From assembly GCF_001039355.2 (NCBI RefSeq), contig NW_019773514.1, positions 149,843-213,842 of the forward strand: a stretch of DNA of 64,000 nt, given 5' to 3'. The notes below the pieces were generated by a model. The model ran no database searches, was not told where the DNA came from, and saw only the letters and a list, made by a program, of their open reading frames with translations. Each line of letters opens with the position of its first letter. Within the stretch, counting starts at the first letter, position 1. Both the position numbers and the translations under genes were made by a program. Source of the stretch: Lingula anatina. Its lineage: Eukaryota; Brachiopoda; Lingulata; Lingulida; Lingulidae. Positions 23,009 through 37,200 of the stretch are shown here, piece by piece.

Positions 23009-26000
23009 GACACCATCTTGCAGTCATATTATTCCACTCTTCATTTTACTCTTATGAATGAGATAAGTGCTGAGCAGACCATTGGGCCAGAAAAGCCCAA
23101 CTTGTGTGCATAGCCTTCTGTCAAGAAACTGGCTTGGTATTTAATACATGATGTGGCTACTAGATGGCGCCAGCTGTAGGACAGAACTGATATTGGGACC
23201 TTAAAGATTCAGCTACTACGAGGATGATGGCCGATAAATATTTTATGTCTGGATTTGGGAATGAGCTTATCATGTGCTTCATCGAAATGAATAGCCAAAT
23301 TTTGTGCACGAGTTCTGGTGTTGACATTATCTATTGTAAAAAACCAATAAGCATTGCAAAATAACATGCAATGGCCCTTTCATACTCCCGCTTAGGATGC
23401 TACTTGTGGATACTTTTAGAGATTAGAAACAACAGCAAAAACATTGATATATTTGGTATGGGTTGTAATGCTGCCAAGAGAAAAGATGTTCTGTGGTAAA
23501 GAATTTGTAAAGTCTCATGACTTCAGTTTCATTTTTTTCTTTTGTGACATTTAGAATTCTTATCCAGTCAAGAATGTATTTATATTAAAAATGATAATGA
23601 AATAAAAAGCCAATATAATTTTTTTCTTTTATTATTTCTTGTAGGGTTATATATGTTTACAATTAAAGTAATAATAATAGTTTTAACAAAGATCATAACA
23701 AACAAAAAGAAAGAAGACTGAAATGAAATAAAAATATTGGCAAGAAGAGGATTCTAGTGTGAGATGAGAAAAAAATCGGTCTGCTGAAAAACAGCCTGTC
23801 ACAGAGTTTGGATGTCATGTTTTCAAATATTTCCACAAAAAGTGGTTCACTTTGAAGGTACGATAACACAACAGGTAGCGTCCACAAGCTGTATCTACTA
23901 CTGCACTTACAGGACTGTACACTGCTGTGTGAACATTTTACCTATAGATCTACAACCATTGCAATCAATTTTTTAAAATTTGCTCAATTAACATACCAGT
24001 TAAGGTCCATCAAGTATTGAAGATACCCATCATGCGTTTGTAACCATTATGTGTGAATACAGGACCTCTGTACTGGTCTCTGGATGACCAATAACAAAAC
24101 TGACCCAGAACATCTTCCTTGGATGACTAACATATACAATAACAAATAGTGTGTAGTAGAATTGCTCTAATGCAATAAAAACTAAAGATAAAATGATTTT
24201 AATGCACTAAAGATGGAAAGTGATTGTATTCAGGAATTAAACTTTTTGAATGAGATATATTAAAGTGACCACTACAAAATACAGCAGACGAGTGTAACAC
24301 TGCTATTGATTTGAAACCCAGGAAAGGAATGACAGAAATGTTGTCATTACTTCTACAATAAAAACCTTTTTTTTTTTTTACATGGTGAAGTGTTGTGAAA
24401 ATGAGCTAGCAGTAATTGTAAGTTATAAGAAACGGATAATTATAAGAACCTGACCTTAATAATTATGTACTAAAATGGGTTTACACCAACTAGTAAATAT
24501 CACGTTTCACTTTCATACTGCTATTGATAAACAACACATCTGTAAAGTAAATAAGTGTTACACTGCATTTATTGGGGCGTGCACTGATAGTAGGCAAGAT
24601 CCTACTCCTCATTAATCCAAGGGGGAAAAAGACATCGATTTCAGATGTGTATATCTTGAACCTGGCAGAAATGCTATGGTCTTTTAATTAATAGGATTTT
24701 AGGGACATACAGCCCTCTTTAATATACCTTTCAAAGTTGCATTGATAAGTTGCTTAAATATGAAGCCAATAAATATATACTCTACACCAACTTGGTGACC
24801 TACAAAATTCTCATTCAGTTTTCAAACAAGTTTTCAGTGACAACTGAAACTGCAAATTATCACTAACAAACTGAATCAAGCATGGGTTGGCCAATACACG
24901 TTTCCAAATAAATTAGGTTTAAAACTGCTCCCTTACCTACCATAGGCCATGACTAATTCTCTATCTGTGCACCTTTACACATGCACTCATTTTCCCTAGC
25001 AAAATCTTTTACTCGCCCATGAGTTACTATATGTAAAATTTCCAAGCTCCAGCAGAAAAAATTCAGAAAAAAGAAACATGTAACCTTCACACACTAAATG
25101 TAAATTTTAGCACCTTACATTTCACAAATCAAACTATAACGAAAGAACAAAACCCTCTTCTTCACTTTTCACCAAATTAATTAAAGTCCTTTTACAATAA
25201 ATATGTCTAATTAAAAATCAACATTAAATCCTTTCACAATACCACTTCAAACCTTTCCAGACAATAAGTCCTAATTATTTTCACAGTGCTTCTTTATCTT
25301 CACTTCTCAGTTGTTTGTCATGGCAATCCTCTAAGCTTATCACTTCTTGTTCAGGAAAATATTTCATCAAACTTCAACTAAATATTACTTCCATTTATAA
25401 ACTCCTTTCCTCCCTGCATCTTTTTTTTTTTTAGTTTTGTATATATATCACACTGAATTGATTATCAATCAAATTATGATCCACGAAGTTACGACATATC
25501 TTCTGGTATGTTACTTGCACTTATTTTGAAGGCTGGGGGTGGGGTGAACCAGGGGTCAATCACCTGTCATTTACGTACAAAAACCATCCCTTTTACAATA
25601 AAATCTGCCCATTCATGTTCATTGCCAGCAAGGTACAAGTGGGACCTCCTGTGCATACTCCGACACAATCTCTTTAAGGTGATGCATGTCCTTAAAACAG
25701 CATTTAGATAATTCTTTTCACTCTTACCTGTACATAATTAGATTAAATAGTGTATGTACCTTATTTTAAAATTTGTGCCACAATGTGCTATTGTGTTTAT
25801 GATACTTTTCAATTATACTGTTCTATATTAACTTATATATAATAGTCTATAAAGAGATAACTTATTTCTAAAATGGCTCCCAAACTGTACTCTGTATGAC
25901 TACGGGACTTTCTTTTTATCTGCACTCCAAAAATTAATACACAAGTTCCTCTTAATACTCCACCTTTTGATTTCATTTGAACTGCCATCTTAATTAACAC

Positions 26001-26939
26001 AGTAGTCATTGGGATAAGATCCACTCTTCCAATATGTAATGGTATTTTTTCATTTTTTTCAAAATATCTGTCATTTTGATAAAATCAGCTGCATGAGATG
26101 ATACCAATTGTGGGTAAACCAGAATGTTGTCAGCTGTTTCATTGGTTTCATGAAATGGCTTGAAATGATAACCTAAGTTGCACTTTACGTAGAACCATAA
26201 AGGTTGCTTTCCTCCATTTTTTTCAGTCTTCCAACCAAAATCCTAGAGCAAATTATGATTGTCGTAATAGTAATTCTACCATTGCCCATTTAAATATGTC
26301 AGCCACTAGTTTTGTAGTTCACAAGATATATTGTGACTTTTTTAATTGTGAGTAATGTCTCTAGGGCTTTTCCAGTCATCCAAGCTGAAAGTACGTATTT
26401 CATCTGGGCTGATACCCTTGGAACTTCTATTCGATAATCAAATCACTTGCTCTACACTTCTTGTCGCAAAAGTGACTTTCAAGTAAGTTCCTGACCAGTC
26501 ACATCCTAGATAATCAGACTTTTCTGAACAAGCCCCTTTTACCAGCTGTTTCTGAAATTCAATATGAATGCCACATACACAAAAAATAATACCCCATATA
26601 TGGTGCAATCTGTAGCAAATGATCACCACTGCAGATCCTCAGATTTCCTGGGGATGGCACCCAAAAAGCCAAGGGGTACCATGAAACCTGCATCATCTTC
26701 ACATCATCATCATCATCTTGGATGCAGATACAGGCATTCTTTCCGCTGCAATGACCAACTTCTGACACAAGTTCTTATTATCTTTTCAATATTGTGCTCT
26801 TTGTGTAAATGCTCCATATTAATATTTCACATACATGGTGCCAGAGCTTAATGTGGCCAATACAGTACCTTGAATATATTTTTTATATTTCTAAATAGAA
26901 TTTTGTGGGTGAGGACTCTGACACTAAAGGCTTGTCATG
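23009..26939. other. convergent intergenic region between EIF3F and the ABCG gene
   Basis: Up to 25207 this is the right copy of the duplicated EIF3F downstream DNA. From 25208 to 26939 it is single-copy and probably includes the 3' UTR of the minus-strand ABCG gene, whose stop codon is at 26940-26942. I saw no further coding exon and no clear AATAAA on the minus strand. The (CAT)n-like stretch near 26697-26716 explains a histidine run in one open frame. Confidence 0.5.
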
Positions 26940-29026
26940 TCAGCGTTGGGCTTTCACTTTCCACATAAGTACCAAGTAGCACAGCACCCTCAAAATCACA
27001 AAGAAAACACAAAGCACAACAAAATCAATCCAAAACTTGGCATCCTCGACGTCCATCTCTTTCAGAATGTCTGCTGGTTTGTCCAGAAAACACATCTCTT
27101 TATCACAGTCTAGTTTCTCTCTGTCAAACCCATACACTGCATGCAGGACACCTTCAAAGGAGTAACTGGAATGCAAGGGGAAACCATTAAAAACTCAGTT
27201 TTATTTCTTGTTTTATTTCTTGAGCAAAGGAATGATTGAGACTGGCAATGAATAAAGCAGAGAAGAAAGGTAGAAAGACTTGTTTAAAGGTGGGTCTTCT
27301 TAGACAAAAACTAGTTTCTTCCAAAATTTGAAAACTGTTGCAACAGACAGTTGTGATAATAATGGCTGGTATACAGTACATCTCAACAGGACTGTTCATC
27401 AAGTACACATTACACAACCAGTATTCTGATGTTAAAAGAACACCTATGCCATTTTTATGACTTCTACTACTAACTTATGTAAATATATATCTAGTAAGTC
27501 ATCTTTACCAATGCCACTAATGAGACTTACCGTATATAGGAGGAATAAGACAGCCACTGTAAATATTTTGGTATTGTGTCAAAGTTGACAAAAAATCCGC
27601 TAAACAGTAGTATAGGGATTGCTGTGATTGGTCCTAGAAAAACTGCAACCTATGAATGAAATTTAAGATATCATCATCTGCTTTTGCATAAAACACCGAG
27701 GTGCTACAGCCGGATCCTAAACTGTAATGAGTTGCTCTCCCCCATAGCTTCATTTTTTCTTGGAAAAAAAAAAAAGAGGAAGAGCTTACAGAATCATATA
27801 ACTTTTACAAGAATGTGTGACTATTTTCAATGAAAGGTTTTTATCCCATGTAATACCCTCTCTGTACCACCTTCCCACCTGCTCCAACAAAATTTTAAAA
27901 TGCCATTGTTGATACAAATGTAAAGACCTGATACACATGTAGTACCTGTAAAGACGTGGCTGCCCCAATCAACAGTCCTGTAGATTGCGCCACCAATGCC
28001 GTCTGTGTAGATAACGTCAAGAACATCACAAAACGCACAAAGTCATTGGGCTGGTTGGTCATCCAGTATACTATACTGCCATAGACCAGGGGGAATATGA
28101 TCTGAAAGACAAGAAATCTTACAGTCAGAGTGTTGTATTTTCTACACATGCAATGCACTACACTGCTACTGACCATAATCTGGAATACAAATATGGTGAT
28201 AAATGTCCTTTCAAAATAAAATTGCTGTTTTATATTGTGTCATGTCAACTATACACAGCATTTTTTCTATTTTTTTAATGTGTATTCCATAATTTTTATC
28301 CCTCTCACCTGAAAAGGCATATCAGCCATAGTTTTAGCCCAGTAGTAAGCTTTCAGACTGTACCAGTAGTTGAGATGTTCTCTTACAAATACAGCCATCT
28401 CCATAGGGACTGAAACAAATCATAAATATCATGAGCTTCAATGTTTCATGGATTTCACATAGGACTACTGAACTTTTCATACCAATTCTACAAACAATCT
28501 TTGGCATGATTTCTGATCTACATAATTTTTCCATAAATATAAACATTATGTGAAACTTTTATTAAAATAATTTGTCTGGTTTACAGTCTCTGAGACAATT
28601 ATAGTATCAAATGTCTGCTAGCTTGATCTGGGACAAATCTCCAAACACCCCCTGCTGAGTAGGTGTAGACCAAGGGCTGGTCTTGTCAGTAAAGAAAATC
28701 TGGGAAAATTCCACCTGAGGTGCCCCATGTTCTAACTCTGGTGCACCAAGCACATTGTGTATACTTACATGTTAAAACTGTTGGCATCAGAGCTGTGAAC
28801 ATCAAGAACAGCATACAAAAGAACAGGCAGCCAGCGTTGTTGAACACTTTACTGGCCTCATTGCCAATCCCTAGATACAGGAGACCAATCAGAATGCCAA
28901 CGGTGAGATGGGACAGAAGGCGTAGACGGGTTAGGGTCTGAAACACAGAAAATATAGTGTTATAACAATGGCATGTTTATGGTAGTTTTTAAATTGCTTC
29001 TTACTTTAATAAATCATAACAGGAAA

Positions 29027-29065
<39 letters not shown>

Positions 29066-32000
29066 ATACTTACTGTGTCTCTCATTATGGACATGAAAGT
29101 TCTGATGAAGAGAATGCGAAACTGGGTGAAGGAACTGGTGGCAAATGTGTGGCGTTCACCAGGGCCAAGTTCCTGTAATAATTAATGAACTCAAAATAAC
29201 TTCCTGACTTCAGCTGCAAAGGTGCACATCAAGCATTAGTACCAGCTATATGTACACTCCACTGGTTGAAAAGCATGGCAATCAACAGAAAATCGCACCT
29301 TCAAACTAAAGAGCATAAAATAAGCCTTAAATGAGCAAAGTATTAACAGTAGCAAAAATCTGTAATATCCGTTCACACTCACTTCAAAGTAAAATATAAT
29401 TTAATATCTCATCTTTCAGAAGAAACCAAACAAGGTAACATTAAGGGTTGGCAATATCTTGTGTGTATTTTTTAAATGACTTCTGACCATCAATTGTTCA
29501 ACAAACACAAGTATCATGGTAGTATTTCTGTGCACCTTGAAAAAGTGTCAAGCTGTGGACATGCACAGTTTTAAGGCATTAGTTGACCCAGCTTATGTCA
29601 CAGCATTAAGGTAATTAAGGTAATGTTAATCTCTTTTGCTAACCAGCATAGTCACATACCGCTGCCAATATTTCAGAACTCAAAAGTTGCAGACTTACTG
29701 AAATAAAATGACAGACTTATACACGACAACTTAGGGACTGATACTCAAAATTACACGGAAAATGGATAAAAGCATGAATTTGCAACCCTGATAGCAAAGA
29801 TTCATAATGGCACTTAAATTCATACGGAGAAGATAATGTAAAAAGCTTAAATCAACAGTGTTTTTTAACAAGAAAAAGTTTTACTGGTTCTGCAAGCAGC
29901 TATTATGAACATTTTCTATGGAGTATGGATCTAATTTTCATGAATACTTTTCAATATTTAAGTACTATTCTTAAAGTTTTTTTTTTTTTTTTGCATAAGT
30001 ATGAACAATTCACAAAGTTTTGACACTGCTATGACAATAAAATTACTGCACATTTTACCATGTTTTTTTTTTTAAAATAAATTCAAAACTTGATACAAAT
30101 TCACTTATGCCTTTCATATTTTTTCCAACTTTATTTAGTAAACTGCTTGTTTCTCGCACCATATCAAACTATTGCCACCTAATAACCATGTGATTGTCAG
30201 TATAAATACCAGTCTATATTGTTAACCATCTTCACCAATAATTAGTTAATAGTGTGTAACTGTCAACCACCCTTAGACCAGGCTACAAAGCTATCCATCC
30301 TTTATAATAATTCATGTTTTACCACCTAATTAATGTTTAACTCTAAACCTGTTACAAACACACTTAAACTCACTAGCCTTTGATCTTTTTCAGTTCCATC
30401 GCAAATGCTTGTTTTTGTTTTAGGTTGACTCCAGCGGAGAAATTAACTTTGTATATAATATCCCAGCTGGCTATGTGATTTTAGCTTCTAAACAGAGAAA
30501 GCCAATCTAAGGGCACTTGTTTTCAATTACTTTTATAACAGCAGCTGTTGCTAAGACAATGGGGGGAGGATTAGATCAGTTTCTTATCGTATGAAATTGC
30601 AATCACATGATGGGCTGAGATGGCATGGTGCTAAGTTATGCTATCCCAACTGGACTAGAAATACATCTTCATTTCTAAAATTATTCCAGGCTATAAATTC
30701 TCAAACCAGTGCACAACCCTTACGAACCAAAGATCATTTGGGATCCTAGAATGAACTAAATAGGGCACACATTCAGAAGTCTTTAAGAAGTTAGTATATT
30801 AAATAAATGTTAGGTGCACTTAATGAATCAAGCGACAACTGCACGTATGGGGCACCTAAACTCACACATGTAAAATATATGCAAACAAATTGTCACACCC
30901 AGCACAATGGCACACTGTCAGCTGTCACAACTACCACAATGAAGTATTAGTTGGCAGCAAAGAAAATGCTCATCAAGAATATTTCTAAGGCATCTCATAA
31001 GGTATTTCAGGCACACAAATACCAAATAGTTTTTTATCACAATCATTCTCGAGTTTATTTCTAAGAAAAAAGTCTGTAAAAACAATGATTAATGTGAAAT
31101 AAAAGTAGTTCTGAAAGACCCAATGCTGAACCTTTATGAGATGTCTTGAAAACCACCTATTATCAGGGGATTAATTACCTCATCAGAGCTACTGTCCTGA
31201 GAAGAAAAAAATAGCAGAAGAAAGATGTTAAATATCTTAAATGATGAGCAGAAAATTTAGCACCATAAATTTCACTTCTAATTGTCACTTGTACAACTCT
31301 TTTTCAAAACTTGGAATGAACATATGCAAGAAAAAATAGCGTTATGCTTGAAAATAATGCATATTTACACACTGCAAACATAAACTTCATTTACCATATA
31401 ATTAACAAATTCATATGTATATATATGCACTCTGATACCTTACAAGTATATTAACCAGTGGTTATTGGATACAGGTAAAGAAAATACCACTGCTGCCAGG
31501 ACAGTCAATGCCAATATGCACATGAAGCACTAAACAATATTTTCAACCAATTTCAGTTCCATAATTCACATGATGCACCTAATCTACCAATAATTCCACA
31601 TTAAATGGCACACTCAAATTTAAAGATCTCAATCAAAACAAAAGATACAAAAGTGAATTCACTGGTACTGAGGGGAATATATGTATCTCATGCAAGCAAA
31701 TCAATATGTGATGATTTCTATTGGGATTACACTTTCCGTTTTCAACTTTCAAGGCAAAAAATGTGCTGTGAAATGTCACAAAATCACATATGGTTCATAC
31801 ATAACCAAAACTATCATCAATTAGGGATAAATTGAAAATCATTGCCCATACAAAAATACATGCAGGCAAACATCTCACCTCCTGTTTCTGCCCGCAGCAG
31901 CCATTTCGGGGCAGGTAGGCATCCGGGCAGCCATTGCCATTGATGATGATAGCACCATTGTTGCCTGTCATGCCTGTGGTCTCCGTGCACTTCAAGTCAT

Positions 32001-34170
32001 CTTCGTCCTCACCAACCGAGGCTATCTTGTCACTGATCTGTTTGATGGTGTGGTCATCGGTCATTTTAGTGAGGTCATCAGGATTCTGGAACCGTTCACA
32101 TTCACCATTTTTTGTGGCCACAACGAGCCCAGGGACCCTGTCTCCATATTCTCCACAGGCAACCTCCATTACTGAAATGGTCAATATTTGGTTAACTGAC
32201 ACAAATAAATGTGTGAAAGCCTTCAGTAGTCATTTATTGTGTTAGGTGTGACAACTGGATGTGACATGTCAGATTGTGATTCTTCACTTTGGAAACATTG
32301 TACACTCCCATAAGATGACATGAAAGGAAGAAAGAATGAGAAAAAATTCATTCTTAGAAAGCTATGACATGAAAGTACGAAAGGAAGGGAGAAAACCTTT
32401 TCTGCAAATGTGCAAAAAAATTTATGACATGCCATTATCAAAATGCACTGTCTCTTACATACCGAAATCTGCTGGGTTGTGAAACTGTGGACACACCAGC
32501 GTCTGGGCTCTGAGATATGGCACCAGTCCTGGTACATTGCCACGGTATATACACTGCCCATCCGCCAGTAGATAGAGCTGTAAACATAGCACATAAAGGT
32601 CAGGATATGAACAATACATCACTCATGATAAAACGATGGTGTTTGATGATGTACACAGTTATGCTATACACTTTTATATTCAGATATTTGCATGGTGTTG
32701 GCTGTTACACAAAATAGTCTGTGTTGTTAAAAAACAAAGTCAACGGATCATCAAAATACACTGAATATACATACATGACAATCCAACATGTATAAGCGTC
32801 ACAAAACATTTATCAGTCTGTGGTTTTCAGACATCAAATGTTGGATATATTATTCATATTCGTATATATTATAAGCAAACTGGGTCATGACAGTTGAATG
32901 ACATTTCAACTGTGTCCACATTAACAAATAGGGTTCCCAGTATTTTATGGAAACAAAACCCCCAGACTTTTCCCTGATATTTTCCAGATGGAAGTTAGAA
33001 AATTCCAGGATAATAATTTTTTACCCGTTTCTTGCTTTAAAATATCACTTATTCTCAGGATCTATTTTCCATAGCTTTTGATAACAGAGGCGTACAAATG
33101 ATAATTTTCGGGAAAATTACTCATTCATACTGTTCAAATTTGTTGAGTAATTAAATAATTACCCTTATCTCTGAGACTCAGGATGTTAATCATAAACTGT
33201 GGACTATTCTTACCTGGTCAAACATTTCAAATAGTTTAGCACTGGGCTGGTGGACAGTGCAGATAATGGTATGGCCAACTTGAGCCAGAAACTTCAGTAA
33301 GGAAATACACTGAAAGCAGGAGGCACTATCCAGGCCACTGAAATAGACATTTTGAAAAATTAAAGTTACATCATCAAAAGTTAAAACATTTTGTTTGAGG
33401 CAATAAATTACTTTATGATCATCATTAATTAAACATAACTTTTTATACTACCCAAAGCATTTAACTTATTTGGCTTGAATAAATGCTCAATCCAGGGTTC
33501 ACACAAAACATGATTTGCAAGTAAAAAAACTGGTATGTTTTGAAAAGAAAGCACATGAAGGTCATTTTTTCATTTCATAACAAAACCTTATACAGCACAA
33601 TGAAAAGGTCCTTTTGTTATTTGAACTTTATCTGAATATTTCCAACTGTGTAAATAACCTCCAGAGCTTTAATACAGTATTTTTTCTACACTGCATGATT
33701 TAATTTATTTGATACACTATTTCACTCTGTCTGTTTCTTAACATCAAAGACTATGCATTATATACAGCATATGAGCAATGGAGGAATGGCAGAGCTGTAA
33801 TAACAATATTTTTACCTGTATTTTAATATTAAAATATAAACACTCTCCCTTAACTACTATGTGTCATAAGGGGTATGATACCCATCAGAAAATCAATACT
33901 TGCACTCATAAACACGTCTCTGATTTCCACTGTATATTGATTATTCTTTAGTGCTGCCAGAGAAAACGGGGACAATGAGCAGCTTGAGGTGTGCTTATTA
34001 CAGGCTCTTACTGGGGTAAATTACTGCCAGGATAATAGTTTCCTTGTCATAGATTTTAGTCTTTAACCCTGTGTAGCCTGAGAAATACCCTGGTGTGCCT
34101 TGTTTCAAAAATAGGCATGCGCGCAAGCATACCCACACATAAAAACAAACATCCACCAAATGCACGTGTA

Positions 34171-34239
<69 letters not shown>

Positions 34240-37200
34240 GGATGCTAAAAAAATTCCTTTCTGACCTCCACTGAATAATAAATGAATGCGACTGTTTTAC
34301 CCTCCTCACCTTGTGGGCTCATCAAAGTACATGATGGGAGGGTTGTTGACCAGCTCCAGGGCTATGGACAGCCGCTTCCTCTGTCCACCAGAGAGGTTAG
34401 TGACTCGCGTCTTCTTACTGTCTATCAGGCCCAAGGTCTCTAAAATGTCGTCCACCTGTGAAAATAAGTTTTGTCTTAACGCTCCTTTTTTTTTTTAGAT
34501 TTATTCATTTAAATTCATGAAAAGTAAAATTCAATTTAATCTGGATAATCTAAGAATGCAAAATGCACAATGATCAAATGTGACAATATGCAACAATTAT
34601 AATATTCTGGCATGGTGCAGTACTTCTTTTAGCTTATTAGATATCTGAATAATTGTTTCAATACCATATTTTGAAGATATGAAAAAGGCACATCTAGTTT
34701 CTAATACAAGCCTGACAGAGGCTCTCCTCCACTTAACATATAATACTCCAATGAACAATTTCAACATTATTCAGGGTTTTAGGCTCTATTCCCATAGATT
34801 TTAGATCGATCTATCCCTGCGGGGAGTCTCACTAGATTACTTTCAGATAATCCAACTTAAATGTCCGTCCCGCCTATTACAAGCTGTAAGGGGGTAATTA
34901 ACTTTCGTGTCCGCCCAGCTGACAGCTATTTAGCGTGAACCCCCAGGGAGTTAGGTCGATCTAAAGTAGGTCGATCTAATCTATGGAAATGGGGTGTAAG
35001 AGAAACAACAAATGAAAAACATACACGTTCACCAGCTGCTATTACAATAAAACAGTATCGAGATTCAGGGTGGTAAAGCATGCTGGTTCATAAATATTCT
35101 ACACAGCTAGTCCTAATTTCCTCAAATCAGAACAAACAAAAGTATTGATGCTGCCATAAATATCTCTTCTTTCGCTGAATATATCTCCTTAGAGAGGGCC
35201 AGGCAATTCAGCGTGAGCATGCTGAAAACATTTGGTTAGCAGATTCTCACACCAACTCTTGCTGAACATTCTTATTGGGTTATGGTGTCATTGAGTGTGT
35301 TTTTGAGTGTGGTTTTTCAGTATTATTAACCACTGATACGAACCAGGATATTGCAAAAGGGGTAATGTAGGGTGTGGGTAGCAAAAGGGTTCCACTCGGA
35401 ATTTCTGCATGCAAAAAGAATCTGGGGAAGATGACAAAATGGAGAGGATCTATCCTAGAAAATATTTGTTCTAGTGAATACCTAGGACTCAATTGAATTT
35501 CTGCTCTGATGAAACCCAAGTCAGTCATCCTTTCTGCGTTTTTTTTTTTTTCGTTCTGCCTTTCTTTTTACTTATCTATATCCACCTTGGACAGTGGTGA
35601 AATCTAGTCTAGTCCTACACTATAATACTGAATAGTCTGTTTTATATCATTCTATTTCTAATCACAGGTTTATCTCCATTGCATGCTGCATGTATGGTAA
35701 TGATTTATCTCTAGCTAGCAGGTAAACATGTCTTCATCAAATGTTTCAATGAAACGTCCCAGGAGATCCCCCAGGAAATTATATGCTCAGGTGTGCTTGG
35801 CCCACATTTGCACATATAGTCAGTCGAAAGTTACTACATATACATTCTCTCTTTTTTGTTTTTTGCTTATCACAAATTCATAAAACATCCTTTTCATCAC
35901 AATCATGCCACTGCTTGGGGGGAAATTAATTACAACATTTGTCAAAATCAAATATCTCCTTGCATGGCCGTAGGATGCTTGCTAAATTGATTTCATCTGG
36001 ATTATCAGGACCATATCTGTCTGCTTTTCTAGACAATATCCGTCTACTTTATCTATTTTTCCTGAGCCATTATAACCCACCCTGGGTTTCATGCTTCCAA
36101 GCTGTGCAGAGGAGAAAATCGGGACGTCAGTTTGAAAAACTTTGTTGATTAGTTACAGAAATGATATAGAACGCATTTGCCTATTGCATTAATTGGCGCT
36201 AATTATTTGCAAATAGATGAAGCATGGAATCTGCTACAGTAAATGATAAACAGCCTGAAAATGTCACTTGAATTGTATTTGTTGAGTTGTTGATGTTATA
36301 AATACAGAATATATTACTGTTTAAATGTGTATCAAACAAAGGAAAATCTCTGTCACAATGGAAATTTGTTAAAAAATATCTCATGAGCATCATCATAATC
36401 ATGTGCCCTGCTTAACAGCAATTTGGTAATCAAATGTCTCTGTCTTATTATTATTCTTTATGTACAAACCTTTTGTTTCTTCTCTGCTACTGTCATTTTC
36501 TCTGTTAGTTTGAGATTGGCACTGCACATCATGGACTCCTCAACGCTGAGATGTGGCAAGAGGTGATCATCCTGCATGATGTAACACGACATCTTGCGGA
36601 AATTGCGCAGGACCCTCGGCTTACCATTGACTAGAATTTCTCCAGTGACAGATTTTGTCCTAAAAAATGTACGAATACTAAATGATATGCATAATACTGG
36701 TAATGCTGAATTACCCTTGGTTTATACAAAAGAATAAATTTAAGATAATCATCACTTAATAACACATTTCTTGTTTATATACAGATGTGTATTAATTTCT
36801 GTATAATCAAAAAGTAAAATGTTTATCAGATTTTTAAAGTCAATTATAAGCAAATTACAAGCAAAAAAACTTTTATAAGCAAATCAAAACCCATCTCAAA
36901 CCCACAACATATTCAAAACATATCAATGGTCAACCCATAACAAACCCAGATGTCCTTACACATATATCATATAAACCACCCACCTGTAACCCGCCAGGAT
37001 ATTCAGTAAAGAAGACTTTCCAGCCCCTGAAGGCCCCATCACTGCTGTCAAGTTCCCAGCCTTGAATTTTCCAGATATACATTTCAGTATAGTTTTGTAA
37101 CCTGGAAAGAGAAAACATGTTTCTGTGGTAGTTGTATATAAAAATTGTTTGGTAAGCCTGGAAGGACAAATATCTGAAAATAAGACAAAACTTTGTACAC

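Larger units (their letters stand above)
16199..25207 (+). repeat. 4.5-kb direct duplication meeting at an N (20702)
   Basis: Bases 16199-20701 are repeated at 20703-25207 in the same orientation with a few per cent substitutions and small indels. The left copy stops at the N and the right copy starts directly after it. The duplicated part runs from inside EIF3F intron 3 to about 2.3 kb beyond its stop codon. The two copies differ at only 7 of 559 coding positions, all silent. The simplest reading is two alleles placed in tandem by the assembler. A true recent tandem duplication is the alternative. Confidence 0.9.

Noticed and set aside
26564-26851. Plus-strand 95-residue frame with a histidine run
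   Set aside because: The run comes from a short CAT repeat. The region is the likely ABCG 3' UTR with no splice or homology support.
33998-34309. Minus-strand 103-residue frame with cysteine/valine runs
   Set aside because: It translates the (CA)n/(GA)n compound repeat in an intron.
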